In this document: in pieces, positions 44,040-57,408 of the stretch
Position numbering within the stretch: the stretch's first letter is position 1
How the letters are laid out: each line of letters opens with the position of its first letter
Assembly: GCA_036417435.1 (NCBI GenBank)
Contig: CM070899.1
Span: 157,051,494 to 157,115,493, forward strand
Direction of reading: 5' to 3'
Source of the DNA: Inia geoffrensis
Taxonomy: Eukaryota > Chordata > Mammalia > Artiodactyla > Iniidae
DNA length: 64,000 nucleotides
The notes under the pieces: model-generated
Seen by the model: only the letters and a program-made list of their open reading frames with translations
What the model was told of the DNA's origin: nothing
The model's database searches: none
Program-made: the position numbers and the translations under genes

Positions 44040-44990
44040 AGGGGCGGTTGCACCCAGAGCCGGGCAGGGGCCAGTAGGTCCGGGACCGGCGGGGCGTGCA
44101 CCCGTGCACCAAACAAAGCCGAGCCTCTTCCTGGCCAGGCTCAAGTTCCGCACCTGCCTCCTCCTGGGATGCGACGGGGAAACAGCAGCGGTACCGCGGG
44201 GCTGCCACCGGAGGGCGCTAGGCCCAGCGCACAAGAGACCCAGACCCCAGACCCCTCCCTGAAGGGGAGCCCAGGCTTCCTGCAGCCTCCCTGGAGCCTA
44301 AGCCTGGGGTGCGCACAGGTCGCTCTGCCCGCCCCCCCCCTTCAGAAGCCAAGAGGGCGGCAGGTGTGTGGCCGTAGGGGGCAGTGGGACAGGATGGCGA
44401 GAGGTCCTAGTGAGGGAAGGAGGAAGAGGGCTGGATGCACAGGGAGGAGGGAGTGCTAGGGTCACTGTAGGGGGCGCTGGGGACCCAGGGGCTGGAGGGT
44501 GGGTACCCGCCAGTGGGTGCTAGGCCCCAAGGAGCCAGGACTGAGGGGTGTGGGTAACGGTGGGGGCAGGTCGAGGACCTGCTGGTGCTGATCGTTGGGG
44601 TCGCAGTGCGGGGAGAAGCTGGGGGGCCGGGCCTGGGGGTATGCAGTGGCGGGAGGTGGATAGTTGGGGGCGGGCGCACGCAGGTAGCGGGTCGTGCGGG
44701 CGGGCCGGGGGCAGGCAGGGCGGGGGTTACATAAATGTTCCCTGGCACCCTGCGAGGCGGCCGAGAGCAGTTGCCTCATCTTATCAGGGAACAGGGCGTC
44801 CCACACTCTTGCCCAAGCCGCAAGCCTGGGCGGGAACAGTATGTTCTCTCCGAGAAGCCACAAGAGGCTCCTCGCGGAGCCACCCCCCCTTGGGCCCCGC
44901 CCCAGGCCCGCCCCCCGCAGGTGCAGCTGGGCTCACTAGTGCGCATGCTCCGTCTCAGACCGCCTCCTGCTCGCCCTCCGTCAAGGGCGT
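44040..44990. promoter_or_regulatory. CpG-rich patch in KLF13 intron 1; candidate alternative promoter
   Basis: There are three dense clusters of CpG (about 44,040-44,230, 44,530-44,720 and 44,750-44,990), together about 50 CpGs in 950 bp. No repeat explains them. The position inside a transcribed intron would suit an alternative first exon of KLF13 or an intragenic enhancer. Minus-strand frames across it (44,407-44,748 and 44,462-44,863) are Pro-rich, show no domain, and have no obvious donor matching the phase 1 acceptor. Confidence 0.4.
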
Positions 44991-46408
44991 GTTCCCCATG
45001 ACCTCCCTCGCCCCATCCAGCCTCGGCCAAACTGCCAGCCTCCACAGGGTGAAGGGAGGTGCTGGCTCCAACAGCACCTACAAAAAAGACCATCGTGGCT
45101 CTTTTCTGTCTGTGAGCCTCTGGTGGGCAGTCAGGGGCGGGGAGTTGGGGTGTGTGTGTGCCCTGAGGCAGGACCAGAGCAACATCTGCAGAACAGGGCC
45201 CCTTCTGGGCAGCGAGTGCCGGGCTCTACTGGCCCGGGCTCGGGGAGGCCTGGCTGAGCTTCCCTCCGTGGAAGGGAGAAGCGGGGAGAGGCACCTCTGA
45301 CCAGGGGCCCCGGGACAGAAAAGCAGATGCTGCAGGGGTACCCAGGCCTGCGAGAGCAGAACTCAGTGAGCACAAGGCATCCGTGCAGGTGTGTGCCTGG
45401 GGGGGTGATGGTGAGAGGCAGGGCTGGTCCAGAGAGTCAGAGGGTGGCATGGGGAGAGGCCTCCACAGAGCAACAGCTGCTCCCGGGCTCCCAGGCCCCA
45501 GCTACTCGCTGCTAGCAAGAGGCCTGTCATTCATCAATAGATAGCTCCAATCTGTGGTCGCCAGCATAGGGCTGCTTCCAGCTCCCAACCTCAAAACGGC
45601 CACGTTCTTCACTCCTGGGAGGCGCTCTCCCTCCCACTCTGAGGCATCTCAGCAGATGGCCGACCACTGGGGCCGATCAACCGCCAGCCTCTAAGGAAAG
45701 CCAAGCTGGTTGGGGTCAGCAGAAAGGCCTGTCCTCTGAAGGGGAGGCTGACTTTCCTATTTTCTTTAGGAGGACATTCGACTACTCTGCCGGTGGTTTA
45801 CAGACCCACATGGAGCTGACACACAGATGCCCCGTCTCCTGGGAAGTCCAGGCTGCAAGCTCTTACCCACCATTGTACAGGTGAGGGAGGTGAGGCCCAG
45901 GAAAAAGAGTTGCCACTCAGTGGGGTCCCCCTCACCCTAGGATTCAGCAGGCAGCAGAAGAGGCGATTTCGGCATGGAAGCAGCCCCTGCAGGGGTCAGC
46001 GCCTGCCCCTCCCCGACTCCTGCACTCCTAACTCATTTGTCATGGCCGCATCTCACAGTAACTGTGAGGGTTAAGTGGGAGAACACACAGGTGCTCAGAG
46101 GAGATATGCTGTTATCACTGGTGGGGCTCCTGGGAGCGTCCCCCGCCAGACACCAGCCAGTACTCATCTCTGCTGAAACAGCCTGGCCCTGGCCTTGCCC
46201 CTGCCCTGGGTGCTCTCCTCCACCGCTGCTGTGGTGCACGTGTGTGGCTCATCACACCCTCCTGTGTACTCTCGCACATGCCAGGGCTGGCAGGACATGA
46301 AAGGAGGCGGCACCTGGCTGGAGACTGCTACACACAGCCTGGGGGCACGGGTTAAACAAGAAAATCCGCCTTCTGCAGATTCGTGTGTCTCCACGTTTGT
46401 ACAATGGA
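44991..46408. other. Intron; no gene seen
   Basis: GC-rich, no exon supported. A MIR trace is possible around 46,030-46,100 (CTCACAGTAACTGTGAGGGTTAAG). Confidence 0.4.
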
Positions 46409-46640
46409 TGCAGGTGTATTTTTTTTTTTTTTTGCGGTACGCGGGCCTCTCACCGCTGTGGCCTCTCCCGCCGCGGAGCACAAGCTCCGGACACGCAGGT
46501 TCAGCGGCCATGGCTCACGGGCCCAGCCGCTCCGCGGCATGTGGGATCCTCCCAGACCGGGGCACAAACCCGTGTCCCCTGCATCGGCAGGCGGACTCCC
46601 AACCACTGCACCACCAGGGAAGCCCTGCAGGTGTATTTTT
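46409..46640 (-). mobile_element. Cetacean-type CHR SINE with target-site duplication
   Basis: T-run, TTGCGGTACGCGGGCCTCTC, CAGCGGCCATGGCTCACGGG, GGCATGTGGGATCCTCCC, CACCAGGGAAGCCC. A perfect 15-bp duplication TGCAGGTGTATTTTT flanks it (46,409-46,423 and 46,626-46,640). The low divergence suggests it is one of the younger insertions. Confidence 0.95.
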
Positions 46641-46689
46641 AAAAGTAGACGTTTTGGGTTGTTGCTTTGCCTTGCTTTGTTTTGGAATA

Positions 46690-48055
46690 GGATAACTTGA
46701 TCCTAAAATTCATTCAGAAAAATAAACACATAGAAACAGCCAGAAAAATGCTGAAGAAGAAAAATGAGGTGGGGGGACTGGACCACCAGATACAACATGC
46801 CATTGCACAAGCTGCTGACCGGCAGTGGAGCACAGCAGAAATGCCTGGACTGGATTCTAGGATCATAGGAACTGTGTAGCAGAAACCAGTGACACCTAAG
46901 GCAAGGCAGAGGGGCAGTGTCCAAAAATGTCTGAGGACAACTAGGTAACAACCAGTCCATGCTTCACACCTTAAACCAGGCTAAGTTCTGAAGGGGTCAA
47001 AGATTTAAATGGGAAAAGTGAAACCACAGATGTTCTAGGGGAAAACCTGAGAACATTCCTTTAAGATGCTAAGATAAAGTTCTTTCTATGAACCAGAGTC
47101 TAAAACCCATAAGTGAAAAGAGTGATAAATTTGACAACAAAGTATAAAATATGTCTCCACAGAGAAAGTCACAAGGAAAGGCAAAAAACAAATAACAAAC
47201 TGAGAAAAATATATCTGCAGCTCTTGTTACAAAGGGCTAATCTCCAATACAGGAAGCGTTCACAGAAATTAAAAGGAAAACATAATACTCAATAGAAAAA
47301 TAGGCAAGGGCTGTGGCTGACAGTTCATAAACAGGAGGTACAATGACTCCTGAACATCTGAAAAGAAGCTCAACATCACCCATCAGGAGACAAATATAAA
47401 TGAACCCCCAGAGACACCTGACTTTTCACCTATCAGGGTGCTGAGATGGTGGGAACAGGTACTCCCACACTTTGCTGATGGAAGTACAAACTGCCACAAT
47501 CTCTACGGAGGCCGACTTGGCAATAACTATCCAAATGACAGATGTGTGTATCCTCTGAACTCACAACGTGGGGGAGCCATCCTACAGACACACCTGCACA
47601 CCTGCAAGATGGGATGTGCGCCTGACTACGCGGTGTGGCGCAGCAAAAGCCTCAAAACAATTCATGCCCTTCCAGGGCCCGTTACCTAAATTTAACAGAC
47701 ACCCGTAAGACAGAATCCTGTGACGAAGGAGTGGAACACATTCTGAACTGAGATGGAAAGGTCTCTGAGGGACAACGCCGAGTGAGAAAAGCAAGGTCCT
47801 GAGCAGAACGCGTGGTCAGGAGGCTGAGTACTGCGTGCACACCCATGCGCGTCTGCCTGTGTCTGCAGAGGTGCTCTGGGCGGGCATCTGAGAACCTGGA
47901 GCCGAGGATGGTGGGGGCAGAGAGCTGAGCGCACAGAGGGCAAGGGGGACTTGGAGAACTTTCCTTGGGAGACGAATTAAACCCCTGGATTTTGAAACAC
48001 ACAGTGCATTTACCTATTCAAAAAATTAAAAACAAATCTGTAGCAAACTAGGAAA
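46690..48055 (+). mobile_element. Old L1 ORF2 end and 3' UTR
   Basis: TAAAATTCATTCAGAAAAAT and CAGCCAGAAAAATGCTGAAG are L1 ORF2 blocks. They are followed by AGGGCTAATCTCCAATACAG, GCTCAACATCACCCATCAGG and a 3' end. All frames are broken. It runs opposite to KLF13 transcription. Confidence 0.75.
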
Positions 48056-51000
48056 TGGTAGCCACAAATAACACAAATTGAAAAGCGGGTGTTAAATGAA
48101 CAACGCTCGCATTCCTGGCCAGGCTGTTTCCACAGCACATCCCAAATCCCACCACCAAGGGCTCCCCTTAGAACCTGGCAGGGGGGTGGGCCTGAGAGCA
48201 TGAGAAACTCAGGAACAGCAATGAAGTCCAATCTGCTTTTCTAGAAGGAGCTCCCAGGGTAGGACCCCAGGGCTCCAGAGCCCCTGGTCCCACTGCAAAT
48301 GGGGTTGGAAGGCATTCCTTTATAAAGAGTTTGACAGACCTGGCCTGACTTAAAAGACCACGGTGACGCATTCTAACAGCAGCGGACCCAGGGCTGTAAT
48401 CATGCGCTGGAGGTCCCCCAGGCTCCTGTCATAAAAGTCACTCTGTTCACCCTCCCACGACTGACTGACCCTTTGGAACCAGCCCAGGTGGACGGGGCAG
48501 GCGCCGGCTGCCACCCTTCCTCCCCTTGCAGCCCAGGCGAATTCACCCCACTGTCAGGACGCAGACCCCAAGTTCCAGGCAGGAGAATCGGTGTCCTCTG
48601 CCAGAGCTCGGTGAAGAGGTAGGAACTGGGGGTCCTGTTCAGGCTACTGGGGAAGGGTTTCCTCTCAGACCATAAAAAGCCAGGATGGGGGCAGGGTGTG
48701 CGTGGGGCGGGGGGAGCGGGCACAGCGTGGAAGAGCCTCTGGGGCCTTGCGGGACTGGGACATCGGGGGTGGCACCGTCACCGGCGGCCACACGGAGAGG
48801 TCCGAGGAGGCAGACACCGGAGCCAGACCGCAGGCCAAGCCCCTGGCCAACCTGGCCACCCCCGCCCCAAAGAAGCCAACTCTTCAAGGTCAGCCGGGGC
48901 CCCTGGGAGAGGGCCTGGTCCGGTGGGCCACGCGACCCCCTTCCTGTGCCACTCACCACGGACACAGCAGCGCCCTGCTCTCACCCGCTTCTCCACACAG
49001 CCTGTGCAACCACTGGCCCCACTTCCTCTTCCTGGGCCCCCTCCCCCAGCCCTCAGTTCGTCCCCGCTCTGCCTGCCGGGTAGGCCTGGATGGCAGGGAC
49101 CCCACGGCGCACAGGCGTGTACTCTCGAGGTGCGCTACTTGGGACCCCACCCACCCCAAGACGCAGGTAGGGGTCAGGACAGACCATCTCAGAGACGGGG
49201 ACTGAGGTCGAAAGTCAGAGTGACCTCCCCCAGCTCACACAAGGCGTGGCTGGCCCGCGTCCAGCTTTCCTCCTTTCCCACCGAGGACCGGGCTCGGCTG
49301 TGGCCAGCTGCCTATGCTGACCTCGGCCACAACGTCCCAGGTGAGAGCAGGAGAGGAACCCTGGAGGCCACTGGCCCATCACCCAGATGGGGCCCAGAGG
49401 CCAGCACCTGCCGCCGACACCACCCTCCCCACTGATCCCAGAATGCTCCCCCTCGGCTCCCCAGGGAGGAGCCAGCAGCCCCCAAGCCTGGGCAGGGGTG
49501 TCCCTGCCTGCACCCAATGTGTGCGAAGTGCCGGGCGGCTCTCTCCTGAGAGGCTGGCCTGTCTGCAAGGACTGGGCGCCCAGAGGCAGCACCCTCAAAA
49601 CCAGAGCCTGGCGCCCCGCCTCCAGGCCCAGCACCTACACCTGGCCTGTTCCAGGTGCAAGAAGCAGGCCCTGTTTCCCTCAGGGAAGAGTCACGAGGCT
49701 CAAACAAAACAGAGCCAAACAATGGACTTTTCAGAGTTGACTTCATAAAGCAAATAAGTCAGAATAAAAATTAAAAAGCCATTATACTATAGTCCTAAAA
49801 TGCCTTTGGTTTTTGAGGGAGCTGATGCAAAAAAAAACCTCAGTCACTGACCTACTTTTGCTACAACAGTTGAAGATGCAGAAGACCTACCCCAGACACC
49901 CAGGAAGGAGCCCAGGAAAGCTCCCGGGCCCCACCCTCAGTAGCCCAGGTCACCAGACCCACCAGTGCCCGGCTAGCCTCGGCCACTTGGAGCAATTTAT
50001 ACCCAGTTTTGTTTGTGGAGAGCAGATGCTGGAGCAGTAGGCTGGAGGCCTTACCCTGCAGCAAACCTGGGTGCTGTTCCGTGCATCCCAGGCTGCACAC
50101 ACGGCGCAGGGGGGGCCACCCACCGCCCCGCCCTCTCCCCACCTGAAGAGATCTGCACTGCCCACTCTGACGGGGGAGAACAGCACTCTCGGGGGCCTTC
50201 CAGATCAGGGGACAAAGGTCGGCCCCTCCCCTGTCACAGGCCTGGCTAGGGCCTGCCCTTCTCCTCACATCCTACCTGGCCCTCCACCTCTGCTTATGCC
50301 CTCCTCCGGCCCAGCCTGGAGCAGATGACCAAGGGAGCTGACCCTGGGGACACGGGCCAGGAAGGAAAGCGGAAGCCATTCTGAAATCCCCACCCCTGTA
50401 GTGCCCCCAGAAACCTCAGGGCTGGAGCGACCCCTTCCTCTACAGGTTCGCAGGGGACTAATGCCTAGGGAGGGCCAGTGAAAGCTGCCTCCTCCCCCCG
50501 GGACCCCGAGATGGTGCTCCTTGGAGTCGCCCCCAAGGTCACCAGAACCAGGTTTCATGTGCTTGGTGGGGCGGGTGAGCATGGAGCCGGCCGGCTGTCT
50601 CTCTGATGTTCTTGCAAACCACAGGCTGGGGTCCACTTACACACGCAGTTCCATTCCCACGGGCCAACCAGGAACACAGACCACAGAGCGGCTGAGCCCC
50701 ACTGTCCTGTGCACATGGGAGACACACGTGCTGCAGAGCTGTAACTGCAGGAAGGGCACACAGTTATCTTGGGTGATCTAGGGAAGACGGGACTCACACA
50801 CCTCCTTTCTGAATTCCTATAGTTTTCAACTGCACTGCTTTTTGCAGTCAGAAAGAATGCAATACACCAATGACGTATACATACGTGTCCATACATATCT
50901 ATATACGTATACAGATATTACAGACTTCTGTTACAGAATAACAGTCTCGCTAAACTCCAGCTCAGCTGAATGGGCCTGCTTCCATGGAAGCCAGCACCCC

Positions 51001-51258
51001 TGGCCTCTGCTGAGGGAGCAGCGCTCATTTACACGCACAGGCGCACATGCCTGCAAAGGTCAAAAGGACCACATGCCAGGAATTTCAGAAAGGTGTTTTC
51101 CCTGTGCTTGCTAAGGGTTACAAAACACATTGGAAAATTTCCGTTCCCAAGGTCCCCTTTCAAATGGCAATAATAAAATACCAATGGTTTTCTGCCAGCA
51201 GGTGGCCAGCAGCCACTCCAGAAAAGGGCTCTGGAGTCTGGCTCTGTGTCTCTGTGTG

Positions 51259-51259
<1 letters not shown>
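48056..51259. other. Intron, GC-rich; no gene seen
   Basis: Long overlapping frames on both strands at 48,640-49,750 reflect GC-rich DNA. No domain, conserved motif or repeat is recognised. Confidence 0.45.

Positions 51260-51306
<47 letters not shown>
51260..51306. repeat. (CA)n microsatellite
   Basis: Uninterrupted (CA)n of 47 bases after a GTGTCTCTGTGTGT stretch. Confidence 0.97.
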
Positions 51307-51308
<2 letters not shown>

Positions 51309-51759
51309 CTGACCCACAACCCCATGTTTCTCCTAAAGGGACATGCAGGGAGAGGCATATTGGCTCCCACCCCAAAAGCTTCCAGATCCTGGACTACTAC
51401 CCACAAGGGACTTTCTCCAGGTGACTGAATGCCCTGAGCGACTTGTGAGCTGAACCCAAAGAACAGACACAGATGTTTCCACTTCTTTCCTCTCTGTTTG
51501 ATGGTCACATCACTAACTGCCTCCAAAGAGAAGTTGCGAGCATCTTCCCCGAGCTGAGGGGAGCAACTTGGTCAAGGCCCCGGCCCCCTTGACTGCAAGT
51601 CTTGGGGGGAACATCCCCTGCCTGGGAATCTGTGATCTGCTGCACACTAGCCCTGGCAGCTGCTGACAGCCTGGGAGGGACATTTCAGGCCTTTCAGGCC
51701 ATCTCATCAGAGATTTTCTTAAACACCCCAGAAAGGCAAGGACATGAGTTTGGAATCCA
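51307..51759. other. Intron; no gene seen
   Basis: Unique-looking sequence with no exon or repeat recognised. Confidence 0.45.
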
Positions 51760-52640
51760 AAAATAAAGATCCAGGTTTATTTACTTGATAAAAATGTTCT
51801 TCACGTGAGGCTGATCAAAAGCAAAGGGAACTTGTATCCAAAATATATAAAGAACTCTTAAATCTCAACAATAAGTGAACATTTGATTGTAGCACTGAAC
51901 AAGAGACCCAAACTCAACTGAAGAAGACGTACAGATGGCAAACACCATGTGAAAAACGCTCAATATCATTTGCCATCAAGGAAATGCAAGTAAAACCATG
52001 AAACGGCACCACACACACGTGAGAGTGGCTAAAATCCAGAAAACTGACCGTGCTAAACGCTGGTGGAGTAGCTGAAACTCTCATTTGCTGCTGGCGACAG
52101 GGCAATGTGGGACAGTCATTTTATAAGACGGTTTGACAGTTTCTCATGAAGTTAAACACAGACTCACTAGACAAGGCAGCAATCCCACCCTAGGCATTCG
52201 CCACGGGAAAAGGCCCTTTATTCACAATTGGCCAACACTGGAAGTCAGCATTTTCTGCAGGTGAGTGGATGAACCCGAGCTGCATCCACACAATGGAGCA
52301 CAATTCAACCATAAAAAGAAAGGAACCACTGATTCATTCACACACAAATGGATGCATCTTAAATGCATCTTGCTAAGTCAAAAAAGCTAGACCCCCAAAT
52401 CTATACCTTGTATGACTAGTCATATGACCTTACACCAAAGGTAAAAACTAAGGACAGAACACACACCAGGGGTTCTAGGGGTTGAAGGATTGGGAAGTGG
52501 TTGACCACACAGGGGCATTTTTAGGGCGATGGAACTGTTGTGCCTGGTGCTGGGATGGTGGATACAAGACTCTGCATTTGTCAAAACCCATAAACTGTAC
52601 TTCACCATGAATGCGCTTGAATATTTGCAAATGTTTAGTC
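51760..52640 (+). mobile_element. Old L1 3' end
   Basis: AACTCTTAAATCTCAACAATA, CCAAACTCAACTGAAGAAGA, CAACCATAAAAAGAAAGGAAC and CATAAACTGTACTTCACCATG follow the L1 3' order. Opposite to KLF13 transcription. Confidence 0.8.
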
Positions 52641-54579
52641 TGTAAAGGCGGCTGGGGATCCCAGGATGGAAGGCAGACTGGGACGGCAGACTCTGGCCCT
52701 ATTACAAACACATGGCATGGCCTCTGGGGGTGGGGGATTGGGCAGGGACAAGAAGCCGTCAGGAGGAACTGCACTTGAACAAAGCTCTAACTTCTCACGA
52801 GAGAATCCAGGGTAGACAATCCCCGAAATGCTTCACACGTATGCCAGGGCTCAACAAACAGGTGAACGCACAGTGGGTGGTGGGACCCTGTGTCTCGCTG
52901 TTGGAGAGGGTGGTTATAGCTGAACCAGGGGGAGGCCAGTGAGCCCTTCCTGGGGGGCTGCCCTGGTGTCGGAGATGTCATGAACTCACGAGATAGTGTG
53001 AACCCATGCTTAGACCCGAGTGCACACAGAGGGGTAAATGAGTAACGGTAGAAAGGCTAGGACTCATCCATGTTTCCTGGCTCTGTCCACCGGGAAGGGC
53101 TAGCACCACAGCACCCAGATCTTGGTTTCTAAATACCACTTTCCAGTAAAAGGCAACAGGGATCTGTGGAGGAATGGCTCATTCTAGGACTAGAGCGGGA
53201 AACACACAAGACGAGCCTGAAGCAGCTTGTGAGGCCAGAAAGTGAGGAAGTGCACAGAAGCCAACATGTGGGGGGCAGCTCCAAGGGACACAGGAGTTAA
53301 TCTGACCCAGTCCCTGCCCAAGGCTGGAACGTTTGAGCAACAAAATAAATCTCAGCAGTAAGTCACGTGGGTACCACTCTCCTACTGATATGAAGTGACG
53401 AGAAGAGCGCTTCACCTCTGCGGTAGTTTCCCCCCAAAGCCATAAACCCAGTCTCACCCCAGGACAAACACAAAACAAATACAAATTGAGGGACATTCTA
53501 CACAATCCCTGGCTACCATCTCTCACAACTGTCAAGGTCAGGGGAAACAGGAAAGTCTGGGAACCTGTCCCAGCCAAGAGAAGCCTAAAGAGAGCTGACA
53601 GCTATAGGTCAAATAGTTAATTACGGAAAACCCATTGCACTCACATTTTGTGATCATGACAGCAGTGACCATGTGGCTTATTTCTGAGCAATATGTCCGT
53701 ACTTCTTAGATACTGCAAAGGGCTAGTACAGTGCCACTTGGGTAAAAAAGTAAATGCTGGTGAAAGTAAGTGATTTCTGAGGTTCCTCAGATGTGTTAGC
53801 GCTGGCTCACACAGTGGCCACCTTTGCCAGCCAGACACTTCCCTGCTCAACACTTGCCCATTCCAAGGACAAATGTGTAGGAGCTGCCTGGTGACTGTGG
53901 CAAAAACAGCTAAGTGCCCACTGTCCCAGCACCCACTGTCCGGGTCTTCTTTTTCTTTCTTTCTGTTTTTCTTTGTATTTTAGAGTCTTCTCTTTTCTGA
54001 CAACATGACTTTAGCTTTTGCAGCAGCATTGCACCAGGTTAAAATGCTTCCTGCCCGACTCCCTTGCAGCTATGATGGGCCTTGAAAACCGATTCTGGCC
54101 AATGAGTTCTGGATGAACCACCAGGTGTATTTTCATGATAGAGGGGGCTATATCAACTCTGCTTTTCATGCTTCCTCAGGGCACGTCCTCCCCACCTGGA
54201 GCCAGTCCCCCCTGCCTACGTGAGTCCTCCCAGCCCGGAGTGAGTTCCAATGTTGCAGGACCAGCAGAGTCATGCGATCACCACCCTCTGGGGCAGCCCT
54301 CTCCTCTCCCCACACAGTTGCCTTCATGTTTGCCCTGAGAAGACTGCTGGCTGGGGCTCTGGCTGTCCTTCCTGGTTAACATCCCTAGACAAAAGCAAAA
54401 GGAGTGCCCTGGGTGGTGGGCTGGACAACACAGCCTGAGGCAGCAGTGGCGCCTGCGACGGGAAGGGGCTTTCCCTCCCAGCACTGTGGCAGGTACACCC
54501 CCAGGCAGCTCGAGGCTTCTGGGCAGCGCTCTGAGTCACCACCGACCATCAGACATCTGAGAAGAGCCTCTGACGTGGC
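52641..54579. other. Intron; no gene seen
   Basis: About 53,990-54,130 has an old-repeat look (TTGCAGCTATGATGGGCC, TTCTGGCCAATGAGTTCTGG) that I cannot assign. No exon supported. Confidence 0.4.
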
Positions 54580-54602
54580 GGGGGGGGGGGGGGGGGGGGG
54601 GG
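54580..54602. repeat. Poly-G run of 23
   Basis: Uninterrupted G homopolymer on the plus strand, long enough that the exact length may be a sequencing or assembly estimate. Confidence 0.85.
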
Positions 54603-57408
54603 CGGGCCAGAGCGCCAAACAGGCCAGCAGAAAAAGGCAGCCCAGGGGATGCAGAGGGGTGGAGATGAAACTTCCAGAGCTGTCACTCATGCTCAGAGGT
54701 AAGATATGGTGTCTGTGAAGCAAGAACAGGATGCTCCTTAAAGAGAGGAGACCCAGAAACTGAGTCTGAAAGCAAGGACACAGCAGGGGGATACGGCAGA
54801 CTCAAATCTCAATCTCAGGGTTGCAAAGAGAACACTGAGAAAGTCTCACAGAAAAAGAGCTAAAGACAAACAAATGGATGACAAGAGAGCAAAAGTAAGA
54901 AAATGGAAGGATCCAGGTAAAGGAGCCCAGAGAGCCCAAGGACACAGAGGTGGGCCGTCATCCAGGGCGGGCAATAACGAGGCCACATTCAGTACCGGAC
55001 CCTGGGCCGGGCAGCCCCAATTGAGACCGCGCCCACAGTTCCAAGGAGAGAGGAGCACATCAGGTACCGATGTCAGCAGCCAGGTGGCTGTGTCCTGGGA
55101 GCTGCCGGCTCCCCGTGATGCGGCTCTGACGGTGGGTGGGCGCAGGGGCAGGCGGGGGACCCTCCCCACTCCCCAGTTCCGTGGTCACCGGTGTGTGGGG
55201 GGAGCGTACTTCGGGCTTCGACTGTCTTTATTCCACGTTACTCAGCACTACTCAGGCCTGAGACACGTTAGACTTCGGTTTCCGAATGGGGGCGCTCTGA
55301 CATATTAGGGGGTGTCCGGCGTCCCCTGCAGAAAACGGAGGGCGGCGGGGCTGCAGGGTGCTGCTCACAGGCTCTGCTCTCTTGTCCAGCAGGCTTGGCC
55401 AGGAGGCCACCCTGCTTGCTGGACCTTACCCTTCCCCCGGTCCCTGAGGCCCACTCGCTGCACCCCAGGCTGGGCTTTGGTCAGTGGTTCTGGGCCCGCC
55501 CTCTTGAGGCCAGGGTGGTGGCCTGCAGGCCGGGCTGGGGCCCTGGGCACTGGTTGGGGAGCGTGCCTGGCTGAGCCAAGCGCCATGTTGGACCCCAGAC
55601 TCTCCACGTCTCCTTGGCCCTGGAGGCTGGGAGGCTGGGGAGTTGCAGCCTCCAGGGGTCCGAGAGCCAGCAAGGGCCATGGGGGAGTGGGAGCGTTCCC
55701 GGAAACAGCCTGGTTTCTGTTTAAAAGGAGAAACAGAAGAGGAGTCCTTCTCTTCCTCACGTCCGTGCCCCAAGGGTGTAGGGTCCCCGCTGAGAGGGCC
55801 TGGGGGGGGGGGGTCCCCGCAGCAGGCCCCGGGCCACCCCCATTCCCGGCCAGATGGCTGTGGGAACTCAGGCCACAGACACCGCCGCCCCTCTTCCTGG
55901 AGCTATTCTTGGTGTGTGTCTCCCTTTGGGGGGAGGACGAGGGTGGAAATGATCAGAAGCTAAAATTAGCAAACGGCAAACAATTGAGGCCAGGAATCTG
56001 AGGTCGGCTGAGGATAACGATTTGTTTTCTGTGGCCCTGAGGTGGTTTGAGCAATAAAGAGAATTGAAAATGAAAACAAATCTGGAAGCTGCCCAACCCC
56101 TGCCAGGACCAGGCCAGACACAGGGCAGCTCGGGCTGGGCCAGCCAGATGGCAAGGCCTCTGCCCAGCAGGGCCCCTCCCGGGGCTCCCCTCCTCTCTCC
56201 CACGGGGACTTCCTGCTGCCGCCCTTCGAGCAGGCCTTCTCCCCCATGGCCTTGGTGACTTCCCTGGCACTAGCCTGGCTGACGTGGAGGCGCGGGGGCG
56301 GGTGTGGGTGGCGGGCCTCAGCGGTTGTAAACCCCCCGTGGTTGTGCCGTGCCCTCCGAGCTCCTGCCTAGTTCCACAGGGACTCGCCTTTTCACCTGAC
56401 CCAGTAAAACTGTCTGGGGACAGACGCGGAAATCAGGCCCAACACGCCAGGTCACACGGCGTGGCGGGAGTGGGGGAGGCGGCGGGAGGCAGAGGCACTG
56501 AGCACACACGGCGTGGCTAGGAGGCGGGCGCTTTGACTCCCGACCGCCCCCAGGGGGGCCGGCTGCACGGTGGCCGCAGATGGACAAGGGGAGGGCAGCC
56601 GGCATCATCGGCACTAGGCGGTCAGGGAGCTGAACTCCCCTAGAGGTCGCACCCAGCGGTCCTGGGACCTGGAAGCAACGTCCCCCTTCACTTCTAAGGG
56701 CACTCGGCTTGGCCCGTCGATGCACAGCCTTTGCTAAAGCCCCCAGTGGCCTGGAACGCAGAGGGCACGGGGAGGACCTGGCCCCGAGGATGGGGCTTCG
56801 TCCCCAAGACACAGCGGCTGCCGGAGACCCTTCCACGGGGCCAGCCCAGGGCCAGGAGCTGGAGCCACCATGTGACGCATTGCCACACGTGCACTCATCT
56901 CAGTCACTGAAGCTGCCACAGGGCGCATGCCAGCCCACTCCTAGCCAGGAGGGCCCAGACCCACACTCCCCCCCCCCCGGGGCGGAGCGGGGCGGCCAAG
57001 GCTGCATTTACATCTCCAGAAGCGCTGACCAGGGCCTGGCCGGCCACCGCCCTGGCCACCAGAGCCTGGCCGGCCACCGCCCTGGCCACCAGAGCCATGT
57101 GTTCAGAGCAGGGAGCCAGGGGGTCTTGAGGGGTGGAATCGGAGTCCAGGGAGAGTCCCCGGCGGACGCCAGCGCTGAGGAGAGATGGAAAGCTCTGGGC
57201 GTGGCCTAAGCCCCAGAGATGAGCAAAGCTTCTGCAGCCGCCTTCCCAGGGCCAGGAGACAGTGGCGTCTGAGGCCAAACCACACGCCCTCCAGCCCTGA
57301 GGGCCGGGAGGTGGGGTGTACGACAGGGCAGTCTGAGCGTCCTGGGGTAAAGAGTGGGTCTGGGGCCTTCCCAGCCAGCCAAGTCCTGCAAAGCCCTTTG
57401 TCGACTTA
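54603..57408. other. Intron, GC-rich; no gene seen
   Basis: Contains a 30-bp exact tandem duplication (units 57,034-57,063 and 57,064-57,093, starting GCCTGGCCGG). The 229-codon plus frame at 55,312-56,001 has no domain. Confidence 0.5.

Noticed and set aside
48660..48790. Promoter suggested by CATAAAAAGC and nearby GC-rich sequence
   Set aside because: CpG density is moderate and no exon or donor follows; too weak to call.
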